Below are positions 47,065 to 59,547 of a stretch of DNA of 64,000 bases, piece after piece. Each line of letters opens with the position of its first letter. Position 1 is the first letter of the stretch. This DNA is from Adiantum capillus-veneris (lineage: Eukaryota > Streptophyta > Polypodiopsida > Polypodiales > Pteridaceae), in assembly GCA_014529385.2 (NCBI GenBank), contig CM043953.1:72111872-72175871 (forward strand), written 5' to 3'. The translations under genes were made by a program, and so were the position numbers. The notes under the pieces are model-generated. The model had not been told where the DNA came from, searched no databases, and worked only from the letters and a program-made list of their open reading frames with translations.

Positions 47065-47960
47065 TGTTTGGCGGACGAAGCAAGAAGCGGCCGTTTCCAA
47101 AAGAATCATAATTTTCTGAGAAACCATTGTAAAATTCTTTTGTAAAGTAGCATCTCTAAGCCATGAATTTGTTAAAGGATGTATGATTATTCTTATAGGA
47201 GCAATTGTATATTAGAGAGCCAGTTAGAAGTTTGGGAGCTTATGGCCGGACAAGCCATTTTGTAAAGACCTAATCTATAAAGGTCATTTTTTGTAAGTTA
47301 GAGGATATATTTTTAATGGAGAACTGAGAAGACAGCGTACGTTTGAGACCTCCTTCTTGTTCAAACTTGTAATCTTCGCCATTGCGGCTACGGTAATCCA
47401 AATTCAGATTTGATTATTGCATTGTGTTCCTCTCATCTTGCTCTTTCATTCAAGATTCGGTGTAGGTTCTCAACTACGAATTTGAGGCCTTAAATCGCCG
47501 TTTTGAGTGTCTATATGCGTATTTTATGTTGTTTTGACCCTAGGAGGGACTTTAGGGACCCTAAAACGACCCATTAGGATCACCTGTTTGCTGTTTTTGC
47601 TGACTTTGGGATGAACGATCGCGATCGTTGTACCTCTTTAGAATGTTGTGACAGTGATAGGACATGTTCCTGATAATCCCCTGTAGCTTCCCTTCAAGTT
47701 TCGTGCGATTCCTATATGATTTGCATGGTAAACGGGCGTGATGACTAGAGAGCTGTGTAGGAGGACGTAGGCAGATTACTTGGCGGTAATGCGTTTGATT
47801 CGCTTGTAGAGTTAGTAGTTGCATCTCTTCGAGTTCACTTCATTAGGAATGACACCCTAGTAAGTTTCCATGCCTCATCCGAATCGCTTCCCCTGTATTG
47901 ATAAATATGTTGATACTTGAGAGCTATGCTATGGACGTCCGTCGCGGTGACCCACAAACA
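47065..47960 (+). mobile_element. element K, 3' LTR (LTRk1), 896 bp
   Basis: It is preceded by a polypurine tract (AAGGAAGGGGGGAG, 47051-47064), begins TGTTTGGCGG and ends CCCACAAACA. Its reverse complement lies at 61151-62050. Immediately to the right (TGGAG) the protease of element G begins, so K was inserted in G. Confidence 0.85.
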
Positions 47961-50018
47961 TGGAGTATGAGCATACATTTGCAATAGTCAATTTTGACAA
48001 AAAGAACAATTACGAGATCATCTTGGGCAGACCATTCATGAGACAATTAAAGATGGTCCAGGATTGGGGTTACGACCATATATATCTCAGACATGGCAAG
48101 AAAACAACCAAAATACACCTAAAAGACCATAGTTACAAAGATGTAAACCAGACACTAGTGGAAGAGTTTGATTCAGCTACATTGGCAGGATCCGAACTCC
48201 TAGTATGGTTAGGGCAACAAAAAGAGCTATGGATGTGCAAAGCTTCACATTGTGGGAGCGTAAAAAGAGAGGAATGCGTCTTAGAAAGAGCGATTGAGGA
48301 CAAGGATTATATTTCGGAACCTTTTCCTGAAGATGCCTTGGAACCTCTGGAGTGGGAACACATACTAGCAACATTGGATGTCTGTACCATTACAAATAGT
48401 CCAACGATAAAATTTTGCGATAAGGATGGCTATGATGTGCTACCCTATTACATGGTAAGCTTTATACTAGGAGGAGATGAGATTGTGGAACCACCAGAAC
48501 AAGAAGAGTTTTATAACTCCTCTGAGCATCTGGAGGTAAATAACGATGCAGATAATGAGTGTTTAGACAGCTCAAGCGAGCGTGGAGAGAAAACAAAGAA
48601 TATCAAGTTTTATGATTTTGCCAATCATAGACGCCAGGAACGCTATAGGAGAAAACGAGCAGAAAATAAATGAGAGAGAACCTAATGCCCAGGATAAAAG
48701 ATAAAACTCACTATCTAATGCTTGTCAAAGCAAAGGATTGTGTAAAAGACCAAATATCAGGAAGATTCTCGAGAGTACGAAGGGAAAGAACACAAGACGA
48801 AATAAAACAAGTACGGAAATCTAAAACAGAAACAAAATCACAAAAATCTCAAAAATAAAAAAAAGAAACAGCAAAAGACCCAGAGTGGACCAAATTGGAG
48901 CGTAAAAGAAATACCAAGAACTAAAACGGTCTTTACGAGAGGTATGGACTATGGAGGGAGAAAGTGATGGGTAAGGAGGAGTCAGAAAAAGGAAACATGA
49001 ATGTACCATCACACTATCGAAAATTCACCATCTAGGACAGAAAAATCATAATGACACCACTAGTCAGGGAAAGAATAAACCAGGAATCTTACGATGGGCC
49101 GAAAAATGCAAAACGGATAGACCTCGCCGAACCAGGTGAAAAGCCTCAGCCGGTCTATATCGCCAACTGATTTAGAGCCTGAAGAAGAGGAATGGCTAAC
49201 ACAGCTTCTCAAGAAGTATAAAGATGTGTTTGCATGGTTCTACAAAGACCTCAAAGGAGTTGATCCATCGATATGCCAACATACAATTCCTTTAAAATCA
49301 GATGCCAAACCTAGCAAACAACATCCTTATACATATAATGACACATTTGTTAAACGAATCAAAGAGGAGATTGATAAGCTGATGGATGCTGAATTCATCT
49401 ATGAAATCGAACATACAGATTGGGTGTCACCCATTGTGGTAGTCCCCAAAAAGAACAGAAAGCTGCGAGTGTGTGTGAACCTCAAAAAGGTAAATGCAGC
49501 CACCATAAGGGATAATTATCCCTTGCCGATCATAGAACATGTACTTGAGAGGGTGGCCGGGAAACGGGCTTATTCCTTTCTAGATGGATTTTCAGGGTAT
49601 AATCAACTGGAAATTGCAATAGAGGATCAACACAAAACAACGTTTGCCACAGAATGGGAAATCTATGCGAATAGAGTTATGCCTTTTGGCTTAACCAATG
49701 CCCCAGCTACCTTCCGAAGGTTAATGACGCATGTGTTCAAAGAATACCTGAGAATATTCTTAGAAATATACATGGATGATCTTTGTGTACACTCTCTTCT
49801 ACGAGATGAACATATTGACCATTTAAAAAAGGTATTTAAGAAATGTAGAACATATCGAATCTGTCTTAACCCGGAAAAGTGCATTTTTATGGTTAGGCAA
49901 GGCCGCATCGTAGGACACATTGTCTCAAGAAATGGCATAACCACTGACCTAGACAAAATCAAAGTCATAATATACCTGCCCAGGCCTACTAATGGGAAAC
50001 AAGTGCAATCCTTCATGG
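47961..50018 (+). pseudogene. gypsy element G, middle part (protease end to RT palm)
   Basis: It begins inside the first protease (YEHTFAIVNF, then EIILGRPFMRQLKMVQDWGY), continues through the linker (frame to 48673), and after frame changes and stops near 48860-49170 reaches RT: DWVSPIVVVPKKNRKLRVCV, FLDGFSGYNQLEIAIEDQHK, MPFGLTNAPATF and YMDDLCVHS, ending at VQSFM where element H starts at 50019. The missing RT end is exactly what opens the piece at 31872 on the other strand (MGH, stop, GYYRG), so the two are halves of one element. Confidence 0.85.
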
Positions 50019-50226
50019 TGACGGGAGCAAAGCGAACCCCGAACCCCGATGGCCTCTAAAACGCCGGGGACCGAATGGCGCGCCTCGAGCCTGTCATGGT
50101 AAAGCAAACAGGGGGCACCACCTAGCTTCAGCGGCTAGGACACAAACAACACACCACCATAACAAAGTTTTCATCCAAGAGAGATGGATGCTTGGGAGTA
50201 ATGATGAAGAGGAAAGGGAATGAGAT

Positions 50227-50271
<45 letters not shown>

Positions 50272-51693
50272 GGGAAGGGATATAGCGGCTTAGTACTTAG
50301 GCACCACAAAAGGATGGCGAATCCGCACACCCTTCACGCATGCACAAGCTCACTCCAAACACAAGACTAGGTGGCGATTCCGCACACCTCACATGGGCAA
50401 AACATTGCAAGAAAACATACTCACAAAACCTCAAGCTTTATTTAGAGAATAAAGCGATGAAATGGGGAGCATAGGGTAGGGGAATGAGAAGGGAGAGCGT
50501 GGTAGAGCACATGGCGGATAGGTGGGACTTGATGGCGAAGACTCGCACGAGGGTTATGGCCATCATCCTTCATTTAGTTTCCCTTCATCTTCCATAGCCC
50601 AAGGGTGTAGAGGTCATGCTCAAGACGAGCATGGTGATTGCGGTGATGGTGATGGTGTGGGTGTGGGTGTGTGTGTGTGTGCACTAGGCACACACAGTGC
50701 ATAGTGTACTCTTTGGTGATGGTGTGTGTCCTTAGTGTGATGGTGACCCCTCTTTATATAGGGGAGGAGTGGGAAGAAATTCTAGAATTTAGAAATGAAG
50801 AAATCATTATCTACATAGGCCATGTGACTGTGGGCCCCACTTGTCTGGCTGTGTGTATATGTGCCAGAACAGCAGTCTCATGAGAGAGAGACTAAGAGAG
50901 AGAGATGGGTTGATGAAAAAAAGTGAGAGGTGACATGGAGAATAAAGTAATTACAAGAGGGGAGAGAGGGGAGTGTGTTCAGAGGTGAATCTGTGTGTAG
51001 ATGTGTGTGAACACAAGAAAAATCAGGTAACCACCGGGTGGGGATGGGTCTGTGGGCACCTTTTTCAGTGAAACTGAGTGTGTGTGAGTGTGGGGGATGT
51101 TATTTAGCTACAAGACAAGAGACATGGCACCCTTTAGAGAGAGAGGAGGGGTATTTGGGTCATGGGATATGATAGGAGAGAGAAAGAGGGGGTGGGATGT
51201 TATTTAGCTACAAGACAAGAGACATGGTGCCCTTTAGAGAGAGAGGAGGGGTATTTGGGTCATGGGATATGATAGGAGAGAGAAAGAGGGGGTGGGGTAT
51301 AGTATTTTGGAAGACAGGGTAAGTTGCATGTGAGTTAGGGTGCATTATTGGTGAGTTATAATGCATTATTGGTGAGAGGTGGGGTAGCTTGAGGGGAGAG
51401 AGAAAGGAGAAAGGACAAGGGGAAGAGAGAGGGGGTTGACCTTTTGAGTGGAGGAGAGGAAAAGGGACACCCGGCGGGGCAACAGTGAAGAAAAAGGAGG
51501 CAAGGTGGGGATGGGCTACCCGCAGGCATGAGGTGGCCTATTTTACCTTTCTTATATATTTACATAATCATACTTTATTTTTTTCTTACTTTTTCCAATG
51601 CCTTTTATCACTCCCTCCCTAAGAGGGGGTTTTCATGGGGTGGGGACGAGAGAAGAGGGGTATGGGAGCTTGGCTTGTGAAAAGCCCCCATCA
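50019..51693 (-). mobile_element. element H, 3' LTR (LTRb), 1,675 bp
   Basis: The reverse complement of LTRa, with conserved TATA box (50753-50760) and ends. On its right is a polypurine tract on the minus strand (AAAAGGGGAGGG, about 51698-51710), proving it is a 3' LTR for the pol region at 51.9-56.6 kb. An exact-length 100-bp tandem duplication (51096-51195, 51196-51295) makes it longer than LTRa. An AG array is at 50229-50268. Confidence 0.85.
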
Positions 51694-51875
51694 ATAGCCC
51701 TCCCCTTTTGGCTAGAGGCATTCATGTCTCTAGCTCATCTGTTTGATCATTATCATCGGAGGTGGCGGCTGATGGTGTGTCCTCATTTGGAATGTCAATT
51801 GGTGGAGCCTGGTTAAATCGAAGAAAATAAGGTTTAAGTCACGAACCATTTACCCTGGTTTTATGAAGTTTTCCA

Positions 51876-54800
51876 TCAGCCTCCATAAGCTGGTAGCTTC
51901 CATTGGCATACTTTTTTCCTGATGATGAAAGGGCCTTCCCATTGGAGCAGGAGTTTCTTATCCTTGCGCGTGTCGAAGCGATTGTCGTAGCGGAGCACCA
52001 ACATTCCTTTCTTCAAGTCTTTTTTCTGGAGATTCTCGTTAAAGCTAAGCCGTCTATGCTCTGATTGTGCTACATAATAATTTATTGCTTCTTCTTTGTC
52101 CAACTGCAGTCTTTCCAAGTTGATGATGTGATCTCTCAAATGCATGTTGGGTTGTTGAAGTTGGCTTGCCATTACTCTGAGACTTTGTAGTTGCACTTCA
52201 ATGGGCAAGATTGCTTCCTTACCAAATACTAGATGATACGGTGTGAATCCCAAGGATGTACAAAATGAAGTTCTGTAGGCCCATAAAGCTGGTAGTAGAT
52301 ACTTATCCCAGTCTCCGAGATGATTGTATAGCTGCTTGGTAATAATTTTAGAAACCATTCCATTTACCTTTACAACTAGGCCATTACATTGAGGGTAATA
52401 TGGTGAAGAGTGCCTCCTTGTAATGCCCAGTTTCTGCATTAATTCTCCTACCAAGTCTGCTCTGAAACCTGGTCCTCTATCAGAGATGATCTCTAAAGGT
52501 GTGCCAAACCTACAGCATATGTGCTCGTAGATAAATTTAGCTACCTCTACTGCTGTGATTTTAGTGGTGGCTGTAGCCTGTGCCCATCTAGTCATGTAGT
52601 CGACCCCTATGATAATGTAGAATTTTCCTGAGTTGGCCCTAGGTAATGGCCCAATGGCATCGATACCCCATTTTTCAAATGGGCCATATGAGAGAATAGG
52701 TGTCTGTGGTTCAGGCATAAGTGACCTAGTGCCAGCCTTTTGACACAACTTACACGTTTTGCACCAATGGTGTACATCACGGTTGAGGCTAGGCCATATG
52801 AAGCTTGCCTAAAAGATTTTCCTACTTGTTATGTTTAGGTAAAAGTGACCACCACAAACCCCGTCGTGACAGCTAGCAATTACTCCCGTGATTTCGTGAG
52901 AGAGAGGGACTTTCCTGAGTATTTGGTCCTTACCCTTACAGTACAAACCATCATTGATGAGTCGATACCTTGTGGCCTTCCGCGTCAGCCATTGCTTCTG
53001 TCCCTTTGTTAAATCTGATGGGCATTCCCCTGTTTCCAAAAAATGCATGATGTCAGGCAAGGCATCACTGCCTTGAAATAGAGGGAGCTTTAGTTTTATT
53101 GCTCCAACCACCACTTCCTGTAGTCTTTCACTTGCTAGGGCATCTGCTTCTTGGTTTTGAGCCCTTGGGATATGGTGTATTTGAACTTCTTCAAACTTAC
53201 CCAACAAGGTTTTTACACCACTTAAGTGAGTCTTTAAACTAGGATTCTTGCATGTCCATGCTCCATTTACTTGCCTTACCAGAAGTAGAGCATCCCCAAA
53301 TACATTAAGGCGTTGTACACCTTGGGAGACGCACCATTGTAGACCCTTGGTTAGTGCTGCATACTCAACTTCATTGTTAGAATGTGAATCTAACAATTGG
53401 CCCAACAAAAATACCTTTGTCCCTTTGTCATCAAAGACCACTATTCCTGCAGCTGCTTTGTCGGACGCTTGCTTGTAGGCTCCATCAAAGTAGAGAGAGT
53501 ATGCTCCTTCTACCATCGGTGGTACTGGAGGTAATAGGACTTCTCCTTCCTTAGATTGCTTCTCCTTCCTTTCAAAGACTTGGCAGGTCATGAGTCCCCC
53601 CAAAATTGCCCTTGTCGTGCTTTCTACATGTACCGTGTAGTCAAACTCTTGCAGACGAACTAGCCATTTAGTAATTCTAGCAGACACATCCATGTGTTGT
53701 ACAACATAGGGAAATATTTCATCCGTGGTTAGAATCACAAATTGCTTAGGCAGCAAATATGACCTAAACTTTGTAGTTGCAAATCTAAGAGCTAGGACTA
53801 AGTGTTCCACATGGGTGAAACCTTTTTCTCATGCTGTCATCATTCGACTAGAGAAGTAGATTGGCCTCATGAAAGATGTCATCGTATCCTTTTGGAGTAG
53901 CACAGCCCCCAATGAGTCATCACCAACACTTGAGGTGACATAGAATTTTTCATCCCACTTAGGTGGTGAGATAGTTGGCAGAGTGGCTAAGATCTCCTTT
54001 ACCTTGTTAGTTGATGTTCGCTTTCCTCGTCCCAAGTGAAAGTTGATCTTTGAGTGAGTTGTTGTAGTGGTAGAACAAGTTGTGATAGTAGATGTATGAA
54101 TCTACTTAAGTACCTCACCTTCTGTAGAAAAGAGACCAGTTGACGTGCGGTCGTTGGTGAAGGTAGGGCTATGAGTGCGGACACCTTACTTGGGTCGGCG
54201 TTGATACCTTTTGCTGAAATTTCATGGCCTAGTAGAATGACTTTACTCTCCCCAATGTGGCATTTATCCACATTAATTGCCCGCCTAGGCTCTGCAACCT
54301 GGCCAAACCTTCAGTTACCTTTTCTAAATGTGAAATACGGGAGCTATATATACAAAAATCATCAATGAACACTCTTATGGATGTTCCAAAGAACGGTTGA
54401 AAAACATATGTCACATATCTTTGGAATGTGGCAGGTGCATTTGTGAGACCAAATGGCATAACCCTGTATGCAAAACAACCCCATGGCGTGATAAAAGTGG
54501 TTTTTAGCTGATCTTCCAAGGCTATACGTATTTGAAAGTATCCTGAATAACCATCACAGACAGTATAGCATTCAAAACCCGCTACTTCATTCAGAATTTC
54601 ATCCAAGAAAGGGAGAGGAAAGTGGTCTCTCTTTGTAGCTGCATTTAGTGGTTTGTAGTCAACACAGACCCTCCACTTACCATTCTTTTTAGGCGTCACC
54701 ACTACGGGTGACACCCATTCTGAGTTTTCTACAGGATAGATGAATCCCGCCTCCAGCAATTTCCTTACCTCGGCCAAGAGTGCCTTTTCTTGTATGACCC

Positions 54801-56600
54801 CCAGTTGTCGTAGCTTTTGCACAACTGGTTTTACCCCTTCTTTCAGCTTAATATGATGTTCCACCACTGTAATGCCTGTGATTCTTTCATAGTTGTCAAT
54901 GAACAGGTTAGGAAATCCCATCAACATTTGCAAAAAACTATCTTTCTCCTCAAGTGTTAATTCCGTAGACAACATACCCTTCAACCTACTTCCTCCTAGG
55001 CCAGGTGATTTGCTCTCCTCTTCATTGGGTTGCCCTTTTGATGATGGATCACCAGTTGTGCTTACCCTTTGTGGATCCTTCATAATGATACCCATCACAT
55101 CAATGGAACTGTCACTTTTGTCGGTGGATGTGGTCTCCTCCTCAGAACTGGAAGATTCGCTAGTGGTTTCATCTGCCGATGTTTCCAGATTCATTTGCTT
55201 CTGCTTGCCAATCCTCATGTCGTAGTAGATTGTCTCCCCTTTCTTACCGGTCATGCGTAGAAGGCCGATACCCCAGTCCTATTTTGCCTTCATGGCCATC
55301 AACCATGGACTTCCCAAAATTAGTGGATAGCCCTCCCCCTTAGTAGGCATCACAAAAACATCTACCTCTACCTCAGTGTTGAAAGCTTTGATTTTCACGG
55401 CACTTACCACACCCACACACTTTACTTTTGCGTTGTTTGCCATCTTTGCCTTGCATGGAGAAGGCCTGTCAACCTCGAGCCCTAATCGAAGCATCATAGC
55501 TTCGCTCATTACACAGATTTGTGCACCTCCATCAATGTAGGTGTTTCCAACCCTCTTTCCTTTTATGTTTACGTCGACAATTGGAAGGATGTCATCCATG
55601 TTGCATCCCGAAATTGCTTCGGCTACCTTTGTTTTGGAGCGTCTTGTACTTACCATTTTAGACCATTGTCGCCTTACTTTAGGTACAAGATGTAGCAGTT
55701 GTGGCCATGTAATCTTCGGTCCTTGCTCTACCACATCCAATGTTAGATCATAGGGCTTAGAACTTTCCCCTAGCTGGAAGTCGATGATGCCCAATTTCCG
55801 TCGTGGCCTGGATGGCCTCTTGCTAGTTTCTCCTCTCATGCTTCTCTCATCATCTGATTGTGTAGCCTTCTCCCTCCTAGCTCTTTTCACAGTCATGGCC
55901 TCAAGTGGTTCTAAAAAGGTTACCTTCTCCTTACCCTTGTCCCTCTCCTTTGCTCTGGGTGGATCCACTACTACGGCTTTTCCTTTCTCTTCTAGCCTTA
56001 TGATGTTTACAGGGCGATCAGGTGGTGGGGATGGTGGAAGAGGTGGAATGGATGCTTGTAGTGGTGTCTGGGGTGGACATAGAATTTGTGTTGGTGGGGT
56101 TGGTGCTCGGGGTGGGGGTGTTCTTTCTCTAGGGGGTGACAATTGGTTCCTCCTACCTCCTCTATTATAGTTTTGTCGTGGTTTGGGACAGTAGTACATA
56201 CCGTGACCGTCTTCTCCGCAGTTGTAGCAATGATACTCCCTGTTTTGTCATCGTGCTCTTCCAGGGTCTTGATCTCTTTCTTGACTCCTCCCTTGTTGTA
56301 TTAAGTGGACAGACAAATTCTGCAGTTGGTCAGTAATATGGGCCAACATATCTTGTTGGTCATCTCTTACCCCAAGAGCCGGTGGTGGTGGTGGAATGGT
56401 GGTTGTCGTAGTTGCTGGTCGACGTGATGTTGCTGTTTCTATTGACTCGGTTTCTTTGGCTTTCATTCGCAGCTTCTTGTCCTTAAGGCGAGCAATCTCA
56501 ACGGCTAACTCGTACGTAGCCGGGAATCTACCTTTCACCTTCTCCTTGAGAAGCGGCCATAAGCCATGCGTGAACTGATCTTTTTTTAGGAAATCGGGTG
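51876..56600 (-). pseudogene. element H gag end, protease, RT, dual RNase H, integrase (Tat-like)
   Basis: Order on the minus strand: gag C-terminus (HGLWPLLKEKVKGRFPATYE), zinc knuckle CYNCGEDGHGMYYC (about 56240-56195), a proline-rich and basic linker, protease with TYIDGGAQICVMSE (DGG in place of DSG/DTG) and LILGSPWLM, RT with MPFGLTNAPATFQRY and VFIDDFCIYS, the gypsy RNase H, a second archaeal-type RNase H (YSLYFDGAYKQASDKAAAGI, NNEVEYAAL, NVFGDALLLVRQ, NQEADALAS), a zinc module (SCHDGVCGGHF...CKTCKLC) and integrase (KWGIDAIGPLP, ISDRGPGFRAD, YYPQCNGLVVKVN). Stops: TGA near 56248, TAG near 55280; frameshifts near 54250, 54010 and 53820. The dual RNase H marks the Tat lineage of Ty3/gypsy. 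Confidence 0.85.
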
Positions 56601-57190
56601 CACTCCTTCATCTTCTCCAAGCTGTGTGTGTTTCTCTGCAACCCTAATTCCAACAAGAATCCCAAAAAGACCAGTTTCCGAATATGGCAGTATTCTAGTA
56701 ACCAGAGAGTTTTTTGCATAATCAGCACCATCACCAGGTTTTAAGCATAGGATCAGTTAGTATCACATACAGAAGCCCAAATCAGTATCATCACCAGAGT
56801 TAATGCATAACCAGCAACATTACCAGCTTTACTGTCATCTTTTATCAGTCAAGCGGCCAAGAAAGAGATCTTTTGCTAATGTGAAAATACAAAAAGAATC
56901 CCAAAAGATCATTTCTTAAAAAAGGTTTTTTTTAATCCTGTATTATAGTTAGATATCAGAGCATGAGATTAATGAAAACCTGTGAGCAGTCACCATGCCA
57001 AGTAATTTTCCAAGAATACCCTTCTTGTTTTCATCCTGTCTCGTTTCGCCTTCCAGGATTTTCGTTGGGTTCTCACAGATAAACTCTCATTTTCTGTGGG
57101 TATAGGCAACTCGACCTTTTCCTCCAAAGGCTTGTTTTCCCCTAAGCCCTTGGCTTGGGCTCTGGTTATCGCATTGATGTGGATCTGGTT
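56601..57190. other. junction zone between H pol and K gag
   Basis: Homology to gag is lost here. To about 57060 the sequence is AT-rich and unassigned, and from there a minus-strand stretch (INAITRAQAKGLGENKPLEE) belongs to the K gag-pol linker. The right inversion breakpoint must lie in this zone. Confidence 0.45.
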
Positions 57191-59547
57191 TCACTCTTTA
57201 GCCTTTGAATGGGTAGCTACACTCCCAATGATCCGTACTTCCACAGCTATAGCACTGTCCAATTGATGTTTGATTTTGAGGAGGTGGTCCCATAGGTTGT
57301 CTTGCTCTATTAGGATATCCTCTTGGTTTGTAATTCTGGTTCGCGATGAACATTAATGTTCTTTCGTCGACCAAATATTGACCTCTCGAAGGTTGTGCTA
57401 CATACGCTGGTGGTGCCATACCCTCGCCATTTCCCCATGGTTGATAGGCTTCGTCTGCGTACATTTGTGATTCAGGTTCTGTTGCGTAAGGGTCATTCGG
57501 TTCCTCATAATAAGAAGCTTGAAGTGTACTATTTGTTCCTGGTGATGCTTCACAAGGTTGAGCATACCTAATCATGGACCTATTTTCCTGTGGTAATGGA
57601 GTTGAACCAACACAGGTTGAGGTCTGTCTGCTCCTGATACCAGATTCATATTTGGTCCAACTTGATATCTTGGAGGAGGTGGTTGGGATGGTCCCGCTGG
57701 AGGTCCATACGGTCTTTCCCTCACATAGTTTTTGTTATAAAAACACTCTTCCGTGCTATGATTTGTCCATTTTTGTTCTATGGCGCACCATTTCAATACT
57801 CGTCCATTCACAACTGGTGCTTTTGGCTGTTGTGTGCACCACGGCATCGGATGATCCCCCCCCGCATATATCACACTTCCTCGTATGAGTCTGTCTCATC
57901 ATCGGATTTGATCTCATATGTTGCTACATTCTCTTCGTGACCTCCTCTATCAATTGATCAGCTGTCGGCATCAAGGACGCTTGCGCATCTTTCTTGGTAG
58001 AGGGTTCGCTTTTAATCGATGAAGAGCCACTGGTTACTGAATCAGTATCCTCTGACTTTGCAGTTGTCGACAAGATATAACGCTTCCCTTGTAACCTATT
58101 GAAATGTACTACAGGCCTTCAGGTGAAGGTCCTTTTTCAAGGTTTCATTCCTAAGTCCTTCAACGAAGAGCACGGACAATCTCTCGTCCTACGGTAATTC
58201 CCTCCTCGGGCCCCTCTCAATGTATTGCTTGAATCTCAAGGTTGCTTCCTTCACTTTTTCATTCTCTCTTTGTTAAAAAAAGTATATCTGCGATATAGTA
58301 TTATGCTTTATACCCCGTTTTGAGAATTCTTCCGCGAACTCGCGCAATACATGTTCAATATTCGGACAAGTTTCAGGGTTTAAAGGTTGAAACCATGTTA
58401 AGGCCGTCCCTTCCAAGGTCAGCCCGAATCCCTCGTATTGAGTATGGAAATCAGTGATCTATTCTGCTCTTAAGACTTGCTTGAAGAGCTATACATGGGC
58501 GTATGGATCCCCCGATCCGCTATACTTCTTCAGCATGCACTTCGCTACTTGGGATGGCTTGATCCGTCTATGGTCTGTGGTCAATCTCATTGCTCCCGTG
58601 TCTCGACTTAATCGTTCTCGTGCATCATGGAGGTCATAGGTTGCTCTCGTTGGCTCCCCCACCCTAAATCTACTACTAGGAGGAAAATGTGATGGGATGG
58701 CTGCAAATGTCGGACCTACAGCCGTATGTGTAGAGATAGGAACTGCACTACCTCGATTGATAGCCATTGATTCTCTGGAATGTAATGTTCCTATGGGGCT
58801 TGGCATCGAATAATGGGGTCGACTGAAAGAATCAGCTACATGAGTCCTCCCTCCACCTGTGGTCAACGGTTCTGGCATGACAGTTGTAGGTGCTGGTCTT
58901 AGTGGGCTTGGAGTGACATAATACTGATGAAGTGGTCCCCCAAAGTACGTATATCCTTCGAATTCTTTTTTATCGATTGCTGCATATTGTCTTCCATACT
59001 TGTCGTATGCTGCAATTTTTGTTTCCGCTCTCTGTGTGTAGGTGAAGACATAAAGTCTTTTCCGCTCAGTCATCTCCCTGACGTAGGGTTCCTCGCATCT
59101 ATAATAGAGATCTCGCTCTCCATTATTGTACTTGTATAACCCCAAGTAGACATTATCCGTGTTGATTCTCAACATTTAGTTTTCTCGCCTTAATCTCGCA
59201 TTAGGCAAGCTCATTGTCGGTGCCTTTTCCTCATGTTCCTCGTCTATTTTGGCTTTTGTGCCCATCAATCCCCACTTGTCTACAATGTTAGGATTCAGGA
59301 CCACCAAGTACATGATACCCTCGTCATCTAGGTACCTGTCACCGCTATAGCTCACAGGCACTAAGTCCCTGAACTCACTTGGTCTATCTTCTATTTTCAC
59401 ACAGTAGCAGTCCATACCATCTTTGTATATCTTGGCACCTTGCTTGTTGTCATATTGATACTTGATGAACAATAGCTTTAGTGTGGCTGAGGGGTCTGAT
59501 GGTCCTGCTGCCGTGTTTTCTCTTCCGTTTAGTTTTACTTGTCCCAA
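57191..59547 (-). pseudogene. element K gag
   Basis: From about 59547 leftward: an N-terminal region (KLLFIKYQYDNKQGAKIYKD, ending in a stop at 59176-59178), a second part (NVYLGLYKYNNGERDLYYRC to SGSGDPYAHV), the retrotransposon-gag core in a changed frame (TQYEGFGLTLEGTALTWFQP, LREFAEEFSKRGIKHNTISQ at about 58450-58300), two more frames to 57572, and a zinc knuckle near the end (CYSCGSTDHWECSYPF, about 57250-57205). Many stops. The gag assembles the particle of the element; here it is defunct. No K pol follows on this strand. Confidence 0.75.

Noticed and set aside
48670-48673. ATGA overlap between the G protease frame and the next frame, resembling coupled translation or programmed frameshifting
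   Set aside because: In E2 the corresponding junction (about 36540-36640) reads through in a single frame, interrupted only by a TAG, so the shift in G is most simply a mutation.
31873-51693. Reading the inverted LTR pair as a giant terminal-inverted-repeat DNA transposon
   Set aside because: Primer-binding site, polypurine tract, TATA and poly(A) signals, and target duplications inside G identify them as LTRs of one insertion.
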